From positions 310,001 through 374,000 of the forward strand of contig CP137330.1 of NCBI GenBank assembly GCA_033182465.1: DNA of 64,000 bases, read 5' to 3'. Within the stretch, counting starts at the first letter, position 1; every line of letters begins with the position of its first letter. The position numbers were made by a program, and so were the translations under genes. The stretch is from Sanghuangporus weigelae (lineage: Eukaryota > Basidiomycota > Agaricomycetes > Hymenochaetales > Hymenochaetaceae). Shown here in pieces: positions 1 to 11,793 of this stretch. Under the pieces are notes generated by a model. That model saw only the letters and a program-made list of their open reading frames with translations, was not told where the DNA came from and made no database searches.

Positions 1-700
1 CATTCAAATTGTCTCCGTGAAGACAGGTTGAGGGAAGAAAAGGCAATTTCTTCCACTGAAATGAACCGGCGGATTCGAATGTGTTATTTGTTTCAGAAGG
101 CTTCGAGAAAATCGGATACACTTCTATCAAGTATGATGGAAGTTTTGAGCCGTTTTCCCCAAGTCACAGACATGCATCTACAAACTTTTTTTAGAAGGAG
201 GCGATTGAAAAGATAGTTCAGTTTCATCCGAAGAACGCTTTTTGGACGTTCCGGCAACGCTCGTGGCTTTTGGAGAGGCCAGATTACTGCTAGAGGCTTC
301 AAAAGCATAGGTGCAACCTGTTTTTTGTGTGCAACGCAATGGACATACCCATTGTCATAGCCTTGGTGATGGACTGAGCTTGAGTGTATATCCTCCGAGT
401 AAGAGGGTTCATGCAAGGAAGATGCAACAACAATACACGTCCAAACAACTTAAAACATGTACAGTGTATAATCAATCACGTGGTTCTGTGACCTTCGTCA
501 CTCGGGCAAATAATACAAAAATACCGTAACATAGACATCTAATCAGATAAATCACCACCGACACTCTGTTGGGATCTTTCCACGAATACCGTATTATAGC
601 ATGATTTCCATCACAAGACATCTTGGCCGATCATAATAATCGTAGATAATCAAAATAATTAATCCATTGAAAGTATCCGCCCCTTTCCACATCCTTCCTT
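1..700. other. Left-edge intergenic stretch, possible helicase scrap
   Basis: No convincing gene. On the + strand around 95-190, after a possible acceptor (ttgtttcag), a short frame reads like the SNF2 helicase C-terminal motif region (GYTSIKYDGSFEPFS; the family usually has YxRYDGSM), followed by a stop. This is too short and unsupported to call a gene; it may be a remnant or chance. The rest is probably the 3' flank of the oxalate decarboxylase gene that ends at 701 on the minus strand. Confidence 0.25.
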
Positions 701-2917
701 TCAGTTCGGACCAACGACAAACTGCTTGGTCTTGTTGAGATGCGCGATTGTCTCATCGCTTAGATCGAGATGAGCCTTCACCAGTTCTGGCGGTGTGAGC
801 GCAAGCCATTGCTGCAAGCTGATGTCTTCGACGCGATCTGGAATCAACATGGTAAGGCGAGTTCTGTAAGCCTTAGTGTGAGTTCAAGTTACTGACCTGA
901 TGCGAAAAGCTCAAGATAAGTAAGCGTCGTGTTTCCAGTGTTCTCGATATAATGTCCGTAAGAAGGAGGAACGTAGCCTAGAAATTTTTCTAGTTTTCAT
1001 ATAGGCCTATATAAGAATCAGAACCAGAACATACCAATATCACCGGACTATATGACAGCAATTAGCAATTAGCATTTTCAGAAAGATGGAATATCAGCGG
1101 CATACACGATAATCAAAGGTATTAGCCGTCGCTGACGATGCAAATAGAGTCATCCGGGCTTCGCCAGAGCTATATCAAGAAACATTCGGTGGAAGGAACA
1201 GTAATCAGAATTGAGCGTGCTCACATAAAATAACTCCACTCGGGCTCGGTTGGGTGCCACTAAGGATCTCGTCAGAATATTGAAGATTATCTCCTAGTTT
1301 AAACTTACGTGAAGCTCACTATTCATAATTAGATGCTTATCAGACATGAAGTTTATAGTCAGCGCTGGAAAATTCGTACCGCATTCCTCCGGGTTCGACT
1401 GTAACCAGTGCTCCAACAATCGAAGTAGCAACGGCGAAGACACTTGGGTCAAATATCTTTATAGAGCCACCAGCCAAAGGCGTAGCAGGAGCTTGTGAAA
1501 GAGCATACGAGAATGGCTGTGGAACGGCACCATTTGGATCTGACGGTGCTGTTTCATTCTTTGCCGGAGGCTCTGAATTACCGTGCGTTAGCATCATAAC
1601 TCTTGAGAGCAGAGAACAAATCGTGCTACCTGACGGGAAGATATACAACTGTTCCGATGGAATATGGTCGAAGGCCGAGATATTCGTTTGGAAGTCTTTC
1701 GCAAGAACCTCCTTCGGTATGTGCGCCGTCCAGTCCGTTAACAAGAATGTCGCATCTTCGTTGAAGGCCCCTGAGTCAAATACCTAGGGAGAAGAAATAT
1801 GTATTCACGTTATCATCTTGTTCAGTTGCTTAAGTCGACTCACGAGAAGAAATTCGGTCCCGTCGGGATCGCCATCCGTTCCTTGAAGAGAATGAGGGAT
1901 TCCCGGAGGGAAGTACCAGAGATCACCTTCGTTCTAGAAAGGTGAAATGAAGCATGCACTATATTATATGGAAAGAGACTCTTACCACGACTGCATAGTA
2001 GTTCCGTCCATCCGTGTCCACAGCAGAAATTGCCGTACTTCCCTGAGAAGCTCTTCAGCCAAGATATATGAAGTAGTAGCCATAAATAACCACCTTCAAA
2101 ACGTAGGCCCACTACATAATGAGAGCGCTTAGTAACTTCTCGCAGCAAAGGCAAGAAAAAATACTACCTCTGCAACGGTGTGCCAATGGAGCTCACTAAA
2201 CGCCATCAGAATAAGAGGGGGCCTGGTTACAAGAAGGGAAAGCATACCGTATCGCTCCAGCTTCGAGACGCATTTGAACGCCAGCCCTATACAAGCAGAT
2301 CAGTGTCCATGTGATTTAAAAACAAAATCGGGAAAACGTTACATTGTTGTTGCGATAGGCATCACATCCTCTGACGGTGATTTTGATGGGTGAAACGATA
2401 AGATGTAGGGATTTCCAACACGTACGGTTCTGTTGCCTTGCCCAACCACCTGTCTGAATACGATTGTGACTCAATGCGAAGGGCCACTTCGCGTTCGGAC
2501 TAAAGCGTTGTTAAGAACTTGCCTGCAACATGACGTGACCGAAAAGACTTACATAGTACCTTCATCCGAGGAAGGAGGCGCGAACAGGTCGGGATTTTGT
2601 CTGTCCAACTCAATGTCGTCTGGGACGATTTGAGTAGCACCCGTCCCATTTCTGATGGGCTCAACATTCTCCTGTGTATCTTGCGACCACAGCGGGAAAT
2701 TGGGGTCATCACTGGCAGGCGGAACAGTCTGCGACTCGTTTGGAGCCGACGAGACAGAGCTGGCCTTCTGCGAGCTGGAAGTACTCTCCGTCGCCGACGC
2801 AGCAAAAGAGGACACACTAGTTGTATCGGATACAGACAAGTTCGGGCTGCTTCCAGCGGGTGCACTTGCTACTGCAGTGACGAGTGCAAGAAAGTATAGA
2901 AGTTTGCTCTTGAACAT
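701..2917 (-). CDS. Secreted oxalate decarboxylase, bicupin
   Basis: Oxalate decarboxylase converts oxalate to formate and CO2 with Mn bound in cupin folds; in wood- and litter-decay fungi it is secreted or wall-bound and controls oxalate and pH. The start at 2917 opens a hydrophobic signal peptide (MFKSKLLYFLALVTAVASA), then a Ser/Thr-rich linker and the family block DPNFPLWSQD. Cupin 1 has ELHWHT...E with PGIPHS; cupin 2 has ELH/WHPTEPEW and PPSYGHYIENTG, giving the His/Glu metal ligands of both domains. The end reads NKTKQFVVGPN then TGA at 701-703. I could trace about 16 exons with continuous frame, several tiny (10, 18, 28 and 28 nt). The Asn/Gln-containing lid loop was not judged. No break was seen. 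A TATA box lies about 65 nt upstream. A bicupin of another specificity is possible but less likely. Confidence 0.93.
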
Positions 2918-4894
2918 GTCGAAGAGCGGGATTGTCCTGTCGTATCGGATCGATGCTGAACCAGGAGATTTCTGGTGTCTTATATATCTTTCTCCCTGTA
3001 CATCAAGCTAGTAGGCCGGTACGAAGTGCCACATAACCATGCCGTCTTTGGTATTCGCAGCCAACGGGCGTCAAATTCCACATTAAAACATCAAATTGTC
3101 ACCTGTGCCTCGCAGAAGTAGCCACTGTCGGCCAATGACCAGTACGAAGGCCCGAAGAGATGACAAAGAAATAATCGGGGATTTGATCATCCGAATAATC
3201 GTTTTCAACGGCGAGGTAACGGAAGTGATCCATTCGTATTCTGCTTCCGAGTTCAGGCGAATTTGGTCCGTTCACATGAGGGACGATATGAGATCACCTG
3301 CCCTCGACCATCTCAGAAGACAGGTAGAGAAAGACATGGTCCCCGTCGAGCGCCGGATCTGTCGATCCGAAAGCAAGATGATAATTTTATTCAGAGCGAA
3401 AAGATCGGAGACAGTACGAAAAAAAGCAGACCGTCCAATCTTCGCACTCGAAACACGAGATCTCGTTGTCCAATCACGATGGTTCGGGACATCGTGGATT
3501 GGAAAATATCATGTTGTGCATTCCGATCACGATGCAAAGGAATTTTCTGCCTCTCTAATTATACACCATTGCGAGTTCCTTGGGCACATGTACGATGTTC
3601 CGTTTGGGCGCTCCATGCTCGTACACCTGATGAGGTCATTATGTGACTCCGGGTAGTAATATTCAGTTCGCTTCATCGCGATGAACCACTTTGTGACGCT
3701 ATAAATAGCATGCATTAGCACTCGAGTTTATCTGCTACTGAATAGCACTGCTGTACAAGACGACTCACAATAGCGACGGATATTTCTCTGATAAACTCGG
3801 AATGTAGTCAACAGTAACGATGGATCTGTCCGGCTAAACCGAACTGCAAGTTGTCCAGCAGGGACATATTTTCATTCAAATCCGGGTGAAGCTCGTACAA
3901 AGATCGTCTGCCAAGCTGTTTCAACATCCACAAAAACGTTGGAGGAGGTCAGTTGTGCGCCATCGGCCTAGCCTGCTCGGTGATACGATGGGCAGAAATA
4001 ACAGTGTTTGAGCTTAAGCCCTGCATAATCTCTCATTCGGAGAACGCGCCGTTAGCAGTTGACGGAAGAGACCGGAACACTCCAACGTTGGCCAGCGGCT
4101 GCAAGTTTGCTCGTCGGCACAACAGCAAGAAGACGGAGCATTCGGGCGCTGTCAGCGAGCTGAGCAATCGACTATTTCGGTCTGATGTAGGTCTCAGTGC
4201 CGGTTCAGATCTTCATAAAATGTTCATCAAGAATCTCAAGGTCCACAGGAATTCCATTCTGTCTGTAGTCATCATTGTTCAGTTGATGAGCCATAGTAAA
4301 CAAAGATCTGGCATACTTCTCTTCAGGAACGCGCTCTATGTGTTACGTATCCGGAAGTTGACATGGACAGAATCTGAATCTTTCGTCATCTGGAGTAATT
4401 GTATGTCATTCCGAAGTGTCGCAGAGACACTAGCTAATAGTGGCTGGACGCGATACAGGAATCGATCTTGCGGAAGTAGTCCTCTGCAGGGCACCTCGGG
4501 TTTACCAAATAGCTCGCCGAAAGATGACTCAGAGACGCTCGGGGTTAGGCGGCGAGCTTAAAGACACAACAAGTACGGATTGAAGGCGCCGAAAGAAATA
4601 TTCCGAGCCGGAATCGGCGAACGGCACTCACAACTGCGGTCAAGGCATCAAGAAGAAGTTGAACAGATCTGAAATAGAGAGACAAATGGTGCGGACTGAG
4701 GACCAAACGAATAAAGAAACGGGAATTGCGATGCAAGATGATGGTCACGGACCGCCGGTGGATGCTCCTTTCAGTTTTGAGGTTGTTTGGTCAATACACG
4801 TGATGTTTTGACTTCCTTGTTTGGCAAATTTTTTGAGGAGGATCTTCGCCAGAAACTCCCATTTGCAGAGTCTGGTAAGGTCAACTCAGGCCAA
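2918..4894. other. Intergenic region with possible decayed minus-strand gene
   Basis: The stretch holds the oxalate decarboxylase promoter at its left and the ENP2 promoter at its right. The open frame 3096-3656 (+) has no recognisable motif and looks like chance. On the minus strand about 3900-4560, two short segments read more like protein than the + strand frames: one around 4400-4550 (contains FGELFGKPEVPCRG and LLASVSATLRNDIQLL) and one in another frame around 4210-4330 (contains MAHQLNNDDYRQNGIPVDL). They are separated by a frame change without clear splice signals, so this may be a broken host gene of unknown family. I cannot name it. Confidence 0.3.
2979..2986 (-). promoter_or_regulatory. 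TATA box of the oxalate decarboxylase gene
   Basis: TATATAAG on the minus strand, about 65 nt upstream of the ATG at 2917, a usual distance for a fungal TATA promoter. No other core element was assigned. Confidence 0.55.
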
Positions 4895-7464
4895 ATGGTC
4901 GCACTCAGCGACACCAGCAACGTCAAGGTCTACACAGTCAACGGTGCAGCCTCTGGTTCTTCATCCTCCCTCCCAGACTGGCTCACCCGAAAGCGAGTTG
5001 CGAAGAAGGGGAAACGCGCAATAAAAGAGCACATCGAGGGCACGATTGACCTCATCCAGGAGTTTCAATTCCCCGAGGCGAGCAATAAAATCAAGACGAC
5101 GAGGGACGGGCATCATGCGATTGCAACAGGAGTGTATAAGCCCCAGATGCGGTGTTACGATCTGGACCAATTGACGTTGAAGTTTGAGAGGCATACGGAT
5201 GCGGAGAACGTTGACTTTATAGTGAGTGAGTGTTCATCGCCTCGTGAGAATTGGATGATACTGAAGGGAAGATACTGGTTATTCCAGATACTCTCAGATG
5301 ACTGGACGAAGACGCTCCATCTTCAGGCCGATCGCTCAGTCGAGCTCCATACTCAAGGAGGGTTCCACTATCGAACGCGAATACCACGCTTCGGTCGGAC
5401 AATCAACTATCACTTCCCCTCATGTGACGCACTCATCGGCGCGTCAAGTCGAGAAGTCTATCGACTCAACCTCGATCAAGGGCGTTTCTTGAATCCACTA
5501 GTTCTGGAAGGAGAAGGAGACGAAGAAGTGTCTGGCGTGAATGCCATCGACATCAACCCTGCCCATCAACTATTTGCCTTTGGAGTGGAAGGGAATGGCT
5601 CTGTTGAGTTTTGGGACCCGAGATCTCGATCGCGCGTAGGCATGCTAAAACTACCTTCTAACCAACTGACTGTCAATGGGTCGATCGCGCCGTACCTACC
5701 TGGCGTTGATGAAAGCCCGAGCAGAGGGTTCTCGGTTACCGCTGTTGCCTCGAGGTCGGACGGCTTGTCGTATGCCGTTGGAACATCTACAGGGTATACA
5801 TTGCTGTATGACATTCGCTCGCCTCGTCATTATGCTATAAAAGACCTGGGATACGGACTTCCGGTCAAAAACGTCTGCTGGATCGAAGGCGGGAGTAGGA
5901 TGGCTGGAGATGGCTTGGTACTCAGCGCTGACAAGAAAGTCATCAAGATTTGGGATAGAAATAATGTATGTTCTTTTTTTTCTTCACTTATGCGAACTTC
6001 TGCTCACTGCAATTCAGCCGGAAGGAAATTTCGCCTCAATCACACCTGCTTATGACATCAACCATGTTCATCATCTTCCGAGCAGTGGACTTCTTATGCT
6101 AGCAAACGAGGGGATTCAAATGACAAACTACTACATTCCGCAACTTGGTCCTGCTCCGCGGTGGTGCAGCTTCCTAGACAACATCACAGAAGAGATGGAA
6201 GACCAGACAGTGCGGAATGTATACGAAGACTTTAAGTTCGTCGAGCGTGACGAGCTTGAAAAGTATGCTTTGTTCGCTCTCTCATATTTACATCGGTTTA
6301 CTGAGGTTCTTACTTCAAAGACTGGGCTTGGACTACCTTGTCGGAACGCCAGCCCTCAAACCCTACATGCACGGCTACTTCCTCTCCTTACGTCTATATG
6401 ACACAGCACGGGCGATCTCAAATCCATTCTTGTACGAGGAGCACCGTGCCCGTCTTGTGCAAGAGAAAGTCGAAAAAATGGCTGAGAGCCGGATCCGTGC
6501 CCGGAAAGATGCGCAGGCGCCTAAGGTCAACAAGGTGCTGGCGCAGCGCATCCAAAAGGAGCAAGAGCGTGCTAAAAGGCACGAAGAGAAGAAGAGGGAG
6601 AGAGAAGAGAAGAAACAGGACGCGGATGAAATTAACGAAGAGGAGAGTCAAGAAGAACAAAGTGATGTTGAAATGGAGGATAAGGGAGGCAAGAAACCTA
6701 AAAAGGCTAACTTACTCAATGACTCGCGTTTCTCCGCTCTCTTCGAGAATCCTGAGTACGAGATTGACGAGCAGAGCAGGGAATTTGGGCTCCTCAACCC
6801 TTCGCTCGCATCCCAAAAGAGAAAGCCAAAGACGGCTGTCGAAGAAGAGGAAGATGAGAGCGACCGCGCGTCAATCTCTCTCTCGGGTAGTTCAAGCAGC
6901 GTCAGCGAAGAAGAAGGCGGATCTGAAGAGGAGGATAGCAGTGATGCAGGCGATTTAGACCAGTTTAATCCTCGCGCTCGTCCTAACGAGAAGGAGAAGT
7001 CGACATCCATATTCCCCGCTGCCTCTCGCCGACCTTCGAAGCAACTTCGTATGGTGGCCGCAGCACCACAGGTAGAAGGTCGGCAAGGCAAAGTCCGTCC
7101 TTCAACGCTTGACAAGGACGCGACGTTCGGGCAACGCCGCCAAGGCGCACCTTCATCCCTCAAAATGAAATGGCGATCTTCCGCAGATGAAGCTGCGACA
7201 GGCGGAGGCGAGATGGAGATCTCCTGGGTCCCACGAGAGTCTTCGGGTCCGCAAGACGCGGATGATATGCTTGTTCCTGGTGGACGCGGAAAGTCCAAAA
7301 AAGATAAAGGGAAACGTCGAGTCGAAACTTTCGGTGCGAGCTTGGACCGCGGGGGAAATGAGGATCAAGGAAACCGGGAGCTATCGGAGAATGAAAGACA
7401 TGGGAGAAGGCACCGGCGCAGCAATATTCGAAGTGGAAGCAAGAACGCGTTTAGAGGATTATAG
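4895..7464 (+). CDS. ENP2: Nucleolar protein Enp2 / NOL10, SSU processome
   Basis: Enp2 (NOL10 in animals) is a WD-repeat nucleolar protein of the 90S pre-ribosome/SSU processome, needed for 18S rRNA maturation. The ATG at 4895 (context ccaaATGG) opens the family N-terminus: NVKVYTVNG, LPDWLTRKR, then IDLIQEFQFPEASNKIK and YDLDQLTLKFERHTDAEN. The beta-propeller part includes RSVELHTQGGFHYRTRIPR and HFPSCDAL; the NUC153-like segment reads DSRFSALFENPEYEID near 6720; the C-terminus is acidic and lysine-rich and ends GSKNAFRGL. Introns at about 5222-5287, 5966-6017 and 6263-6320 (66, 52 and 58 nt); the first is a multiple of three with no stop, so its retention would insert 22 residues. No defects seen. 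Confidence 0.95.
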
Positions 7465-7861
7465 AGATGCATTTTTCGTCCGAGCCCGCAACGCGAAACT
7501 TCTCGCTGCTCCTTGCACTCGACGTACTTACGAAAGGTACAATAATATTAATCGTGCAACATTCGGTAGTGACATGTATCCTTAAAAATTTTCTTGAAGC
7601 AGCATTCTATAAAGACTGTTTTTGAGTCTGTCCTATAAATTTCTGTGCATTTGAAAGAAACTGCACAGCAATGAATGAATTACGAATATGTAATCGCGTG
7701 TATGCAATGCGCGAATCGGCTCGGGATCAGCCGGACTCTGATTGAGTCTCACCACTCTCGTCTCGCCTTTTTCATCTCTTAGCCGGAGACGGAGAAAAAA
7801 CAACTAAAAATCCCAGCTCAGAACTCTTCGTCATTTTCCTTCCTTTCCTTCAGCTGCGACC
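7465..7861. other. Intergenic: ENP2 3' end and SCS7 promoter
   Basis: About 400 nt between two genes on the same strand. It should hold the ENP2 3' UTR and, from about 7750, a pyrimidine-rich stretch with repeated ttcctttcctt just before the SCS7 ATG, common in fungal promoters. No other feature seen. Confidence 0.5.
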
Positions 7862-9384
7862 ATGACTGTTAAAAAACGTGTTCGCATCTACACAGCCGAC
7901 GACGTCTCAAGACACAACTCTCGAAGTTCATGCTGGGTCTCGCGCAATGGCAAGGTCTACGACGTGACGGGCTTCCTTGCTGACCACCCTGGAGGAGAGG
8001 ACTACATTCTGGCACATGCAGGTGAAGATGTTAGCGATGTCATGATGGATAAGGAGGCCCATGACCACTCGGAATCTGCGTATGAGATGCTGGACGAGTT
8101 TGTCATTGGAAGACTTCATGAAGGGGAGACTATTGTCAGCGACGGTGCGGTTTTGCGTTCTCTTCGACTACTGGAGGTCAAGACTGAACTGGTTTTCGCT
8201 TTTCATAGACTGGATTGCGGATGAGAATTATCATCCTGAGAATACAGATGAGCTCAAGGACTATGAGAAGAACCAGTTCCTCGATCTTCGCAGGCCACTC
8301 ATCCGTCAAGTCTGGGAGGCGAATTTCAGGTCCGTAACGTTTTCCTCTTCATTTTTCTTCGATAACTCTGACTCTTTCGATAGTAAGAATTACTACCTAA
8401 AACAGGTCCACCAACCTCGTCACCTCCCAGAGCCTGCCCGTCTCTTCGGTCCCTCGTATCTCGAGGTAAGCTTCACCGACTCGAGTGTTGCATTCTGCTC
8501 ATTTCGTGACGCACAGATATTCACTCGCACAAAATGGTTCGTCGTACCGCTCATCTGGCTTCCAATTGCAACAAATCTCTTCGTGCGCTCCTCCGTCGGA
8601 TTTACGCGGCCCCTTCCGAACTTTGTCAACACACCGCTTTATCCATACTCCGCCTCTGTTCTCGCGAGCGTCACACCCGAGGCATTCGCAAAGGCAGGAG
8701 TGTGCGTACTTATTGGGAACATCATCTGGACCATTCTGGAATACATAATGCATCGTTTCTTGTTCCACATGGACGAGCTCCTTCCGGATCACCCGATTGC
8801 GATTTTGTTGCACTTCCTCCTGCACGGGATTCATCACTATATCCCCATGGACAGGTTAGTATCTCGTTTGGTTGCCAACGTTCGAGCTTTTGCTGACGCA
8901 TGTTGATGACAGGCTTCGTCTGGTGATGCCGCCCATACTATTCACGGCGCTGTCCTTCCCCTTCACTCGGCTCGCGTACTTCCTCTTTCCAATTCCAATT
9001 GCGAATGGCATCATCGCTGGTGCTTTTTACTTCTGTACGGCTTTCACTTTGATGCAATGACATCCACTCATGTTTAACTTCATCTTTTCGCTACAGACGT
9101 TCTTTATGATTGCATGCACTACGCGTGAGTACCGTTTGTTCTGCCTCGATCTAATTTACTGAATTTTATGTTCTTATTGCAGCCTGCACCATACATCTCT
9201 CCCGGCTTACATGCGCGAGATGAAGAAGTACCACCTGGCCCATCATTACAAGAACTATGAGCTTGCATTCGGTGTAACTAGTGTGTATTTTTTTGAGTAT
9301 CTCAAGTTCCTAGAACATCATCCTAACAAATAACTTTCAGGTAAGATATGGGACTACGTTTTCGGCACTGTCCTTGAGCTTTAG
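7862..9384 (+). CDS. SCS7: Sphingolipid fatty-acid 2-hydroxylase (Scs7/FAH1)
   Basis: An ER membrane enzyme that hydroxylates carbon 2 of the very-long-chain fatty acid in ceramide, using electrons passed through its own cytochrome b5 domain. Residues about 8-85 form the b5 domain with the haem-binding HPGGED and the second haem His in the EAHDHSE region. The desaturase/hydroxylase part has the expected di-iron His clusters: EYIMHRFLFHMDE, HGIHHYIPMD, MHYALHHTS and KYHLAHHYKNYE. Hydrophobic membrane segments lie between them. Eight exons were traced (7862-8144, 8209-8329, 8384-8465, 8518-8854, 8913-9034, 9097-9124, 9183-9280, 9341-9384), giving about 371 residues, close to yeast Scs7 (384). 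The ATG is preceded by gcgacc. It appears intact; the delta-4 desaturase at 17.8-19.2 kb acts on the same lipid. Confidence 0.95.
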
Positions 9385-10226
9385 AAAGCCCGTCCTTTGA
9401 GCAAACATTCGGGTGAACAATGGTATGCTGTCGTGTTTAACGTTTCGTCTCTATGCCATACGTTTGTCCTATACCCAGTCTCGCCGTAAGTTATTTCTTG
9501 CTTAATAATTGCATCCCTGCATAAAGATGCGCGTTGTCTGTCATATGCCGTACAGTACATGAAGTGGACATATAAGAACTCCACCCCTCATTTGGTTACT
9601 TATGATTTTCGAAGGGTAGTGTAAAGTTATTGTGATCTGTCGTACAGTAGTAATTCAACCTAAAACTGCGATTTCATTCGGTTACAAAATAACATGACAA
9701 ATGTTCTACCAAATGTGGTAAATTAGGTAATAAAACAACGCCTTCCTTCAGTTAGTTCTGGCATCCAATACCAATTTGAAAGCATTATATCCGCCGATTT
9801 GTAGTAAACTATGGAGGCGGATCTTTCTCACTTAGGACTGCTTTGAGTCACGACACTAGCAGAATTTGAACCTTCGCATTGCGAGATATGTCATCTCCCG
9901 ATACGCAAATGTAAGCTTTGGGTCATCTGAATGTCATGGTCCTCAAAGGTTTCCCGCATGAGGCATAATACCTGCTACGTATCTGGGCACGACTCTACCC
10001 AGCGTTTGGAGTCAGATGCATCAAAATGACGTGGCCAATATAGTAGCACATACTTCTTGACTGGTCTCAAGGTTCCAAAACACGGAGATCTCCCATGTCC
10101 TTTCAGAAAGTCTAAATTGGTATTAGCGAGGGCCATTTGAGACCTCTTCCCCCTGGATGATTAGGCTTTGAGTTATCGGTATATAAGGGGAGTGATGCTC
10201 TTCACCAACTACAACTCACTAGCACT
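9385..10226. other. Intergenic region before the hydrolase duplication
   Basis: The stretch holds the SCS7 3' end and the upstream region of hydrolase copy 1. No gene-like frame, RNA or repeat was recognised apart from the TATA box listed separately. Confidence 0.5.
10180..10187 (+). promoter_or_regulatory. TATA box of hydrolase copy 1
   Basis: TATATAAG 40 nt upstream of the ATG at 10227. Copy 2 of this gene has no equivalent because its 5' end is missing. Confidence 0.5.
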
Positions 10227-11495
10227 ATGACAGACACGATACATTGGCAGACTGCTCCTGTCGACGACAACGGAACACACCTTGGATATCTAGACTGTGG
10301 TGCTCCACCAACGTCCGATTATACGACGTTCGTTATCGTTCATGGACATACTTTCCACGCCCGTAAGTATCGCTACCGCTCTATCACCATGGATGTTGTA
10401 AATGGATCAACACAGCTGCCTTTTCTCGCCTCTTGTCCCTTGCGCATGAGTACAATGCGAGAGTGACAGCGCTGAACCGCCGAGACTATGCCCATTCAAC
10501 TCCGTTTTCTGAAGCGGACTTGAATATGCTTGCCGGCAATGAAGAAAGTCATTCGCAGTTCCTCCGCGCACGGGGACTAGAGATAGCCAAGTTCTTGTGA
10601 TGGGTAATCACCAAATTGAAGGTCCCGCAGGCAAAGACCCGGGAGAATGCAATGTCGTCAGGAGGCCTGGTTGTAACGGGCTGGTGCCTTGGAAACCTCT
10701 TCACCATCGCGTCTATAGCATATTTAAACACGTATCCATCGGAGGTCATTCAGACTCTTGAACCTTATCTGAAAAGCCTGATAATTTATGGTGAGCGACA
10801 ATACAGATCTGGATATGTGACCTTGATTTCATCCGTTTCCAGCTCCGTCCTTCCTATTCCTAGGCTATCCAAGCCCTCCAGGCACATACAACCCTTTCAA
10901 TGTTTCCGAGAATCCGAAGCAGATCGCACCTATCTCGTTCAGAGCCTGGGCAACCTCGTACTACAAGCATCCAGCATACTCAAGCCTGCAGAGGTCAGAT
11001 TATCTCACTCCAGAATATCTTATCCAACATATACCGGAGCAATCGTACCGTCCTTCCACCATCAAATCTATCCCAGCGGATGGGTTGGCCGCACTCATCG
11101 ATACGGTGCCGAATGAGCGTTCGGAGGGATTCTTCTTTGGCATATCTTCATCTCTGGTTCACGAGATGCTAGAGAAGGCACTTCTCGGTGCAGATAAGTC
11201 TGTCCTCCCACAGCTGAATATTTATCACGTTTATGGTCAAGAGGACGTCTGGCATGTTCCTTGGGCAGCTTGCGAGTTTGAGAAAGATCTTGAGAAATGG
11301 AGAACTAACGGGGAGCATGTAAGGCCAATAAAAGTCATCTCCGTTCCGGGCGCAAACCACATGGTATCCCCCTTCTCCTGCTCGTTTCGATACTTTGTAC
11401 ACTAAAATTGCTTGATCCCGCAGATTCATTGGGATGATGCCGAGACATTCTTGGAACTGATCACGAAAGGTGAAATCCCGCAGAATATCCTCTGA
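10227..11495 (+). pseudogene. Alpha/beta-hydrolase copy 1, probably inactive
   Basis: Alpha/beta-hydrolase-fold protein of unknown substrate. Exon 1 runs from the ATG to a donor at about 10362 and contains GYLDCG and the oxyanion-type FVIVHGHTFHA. Exon 2 contains ALNRRDYAHSTPFSEADL. The nucleophile elbow reads GWCLGN where copy 2 has GWSLGN, so Ser is replaced by Cys. About 25 codons before the elbow, at about 10598-10600, a TGA stands where copy 2 has TGT (FL-stop-WVI against FLCWVI). Later blocks are well kept: HPAYSSLQRSDYLTPEYL, GQEDVW (acid) and PGANHM (His), ending EIPQNIL at 11495. The promoter TATA is intact. With a premature stop and an altered nucleophile I call it a pseudogene; stop read-through or an unrecognised intron cannot be excluded. 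Confidence 0.8.
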
Positions 11496-11547
11496 GATTA
11501 CGTTTGAATACGATTCTTCGCAGATTATATAGAAGATGCACTGGTTG

Positions 11548-11780
11548 GCGCCCAAGCTTTTCTTCATGTCAGCGAGAATCTTACCAACAATTTCTTCTGT
11601 AGTAGCTCGCGGAAGTAGCAGACAGAGAATGTAGTCATTAGCGACAGAACAAATATTGGTGTAACATCTGTTTGATACGGTGAAGTTGCACAGGCGTTTC
11701 TTCAGCCAGTTCCGTAGCAAACTTGAAGACTAAGGATAATGGATAATGTACTTTACTTTGACAAAGGTACTTTTACTGCC
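11548..11780 (-). pseudogene. Duplicated 3' fragment of RRF1
   Basis: On the minus strand this repeats the last exons of the RRF1 gene at 13764-14100: ILADMKKSL followed by GANQ matches ILADMKKSLSVK, and the stretch encoding Arg-Val-Gln-Leu-Arg next to the exon border is also recognisable. It has no 5' exons, no start, and its reading frame is eroded. It is the end of duplication unit 1; the duplication breakpoint falls inside RRF1. No product is expected. Confidence 0.8.
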
Positions 11781-11793
11781 TTTTTCATATGTA

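Noticed and set aside
28-216. Short + strand frame with a SNF2-like YDGSF phrase at the left edge
   Set aside because: Only about 20 residues look similar, key residues differ from the family, and a stop follows. Could be chance; kept only as a note in the edge feature.
3096-3656. 186-codon open frame on the + strand
   Set aside because: No domain, no clear upstream promoter, composition like random sequence, and overlaps another equally open frame.
3953-4561. 202-codon open frame on the + strand
   Set aside because: The opposite strand reads more like protein, so this looks like its shadow; no motif.
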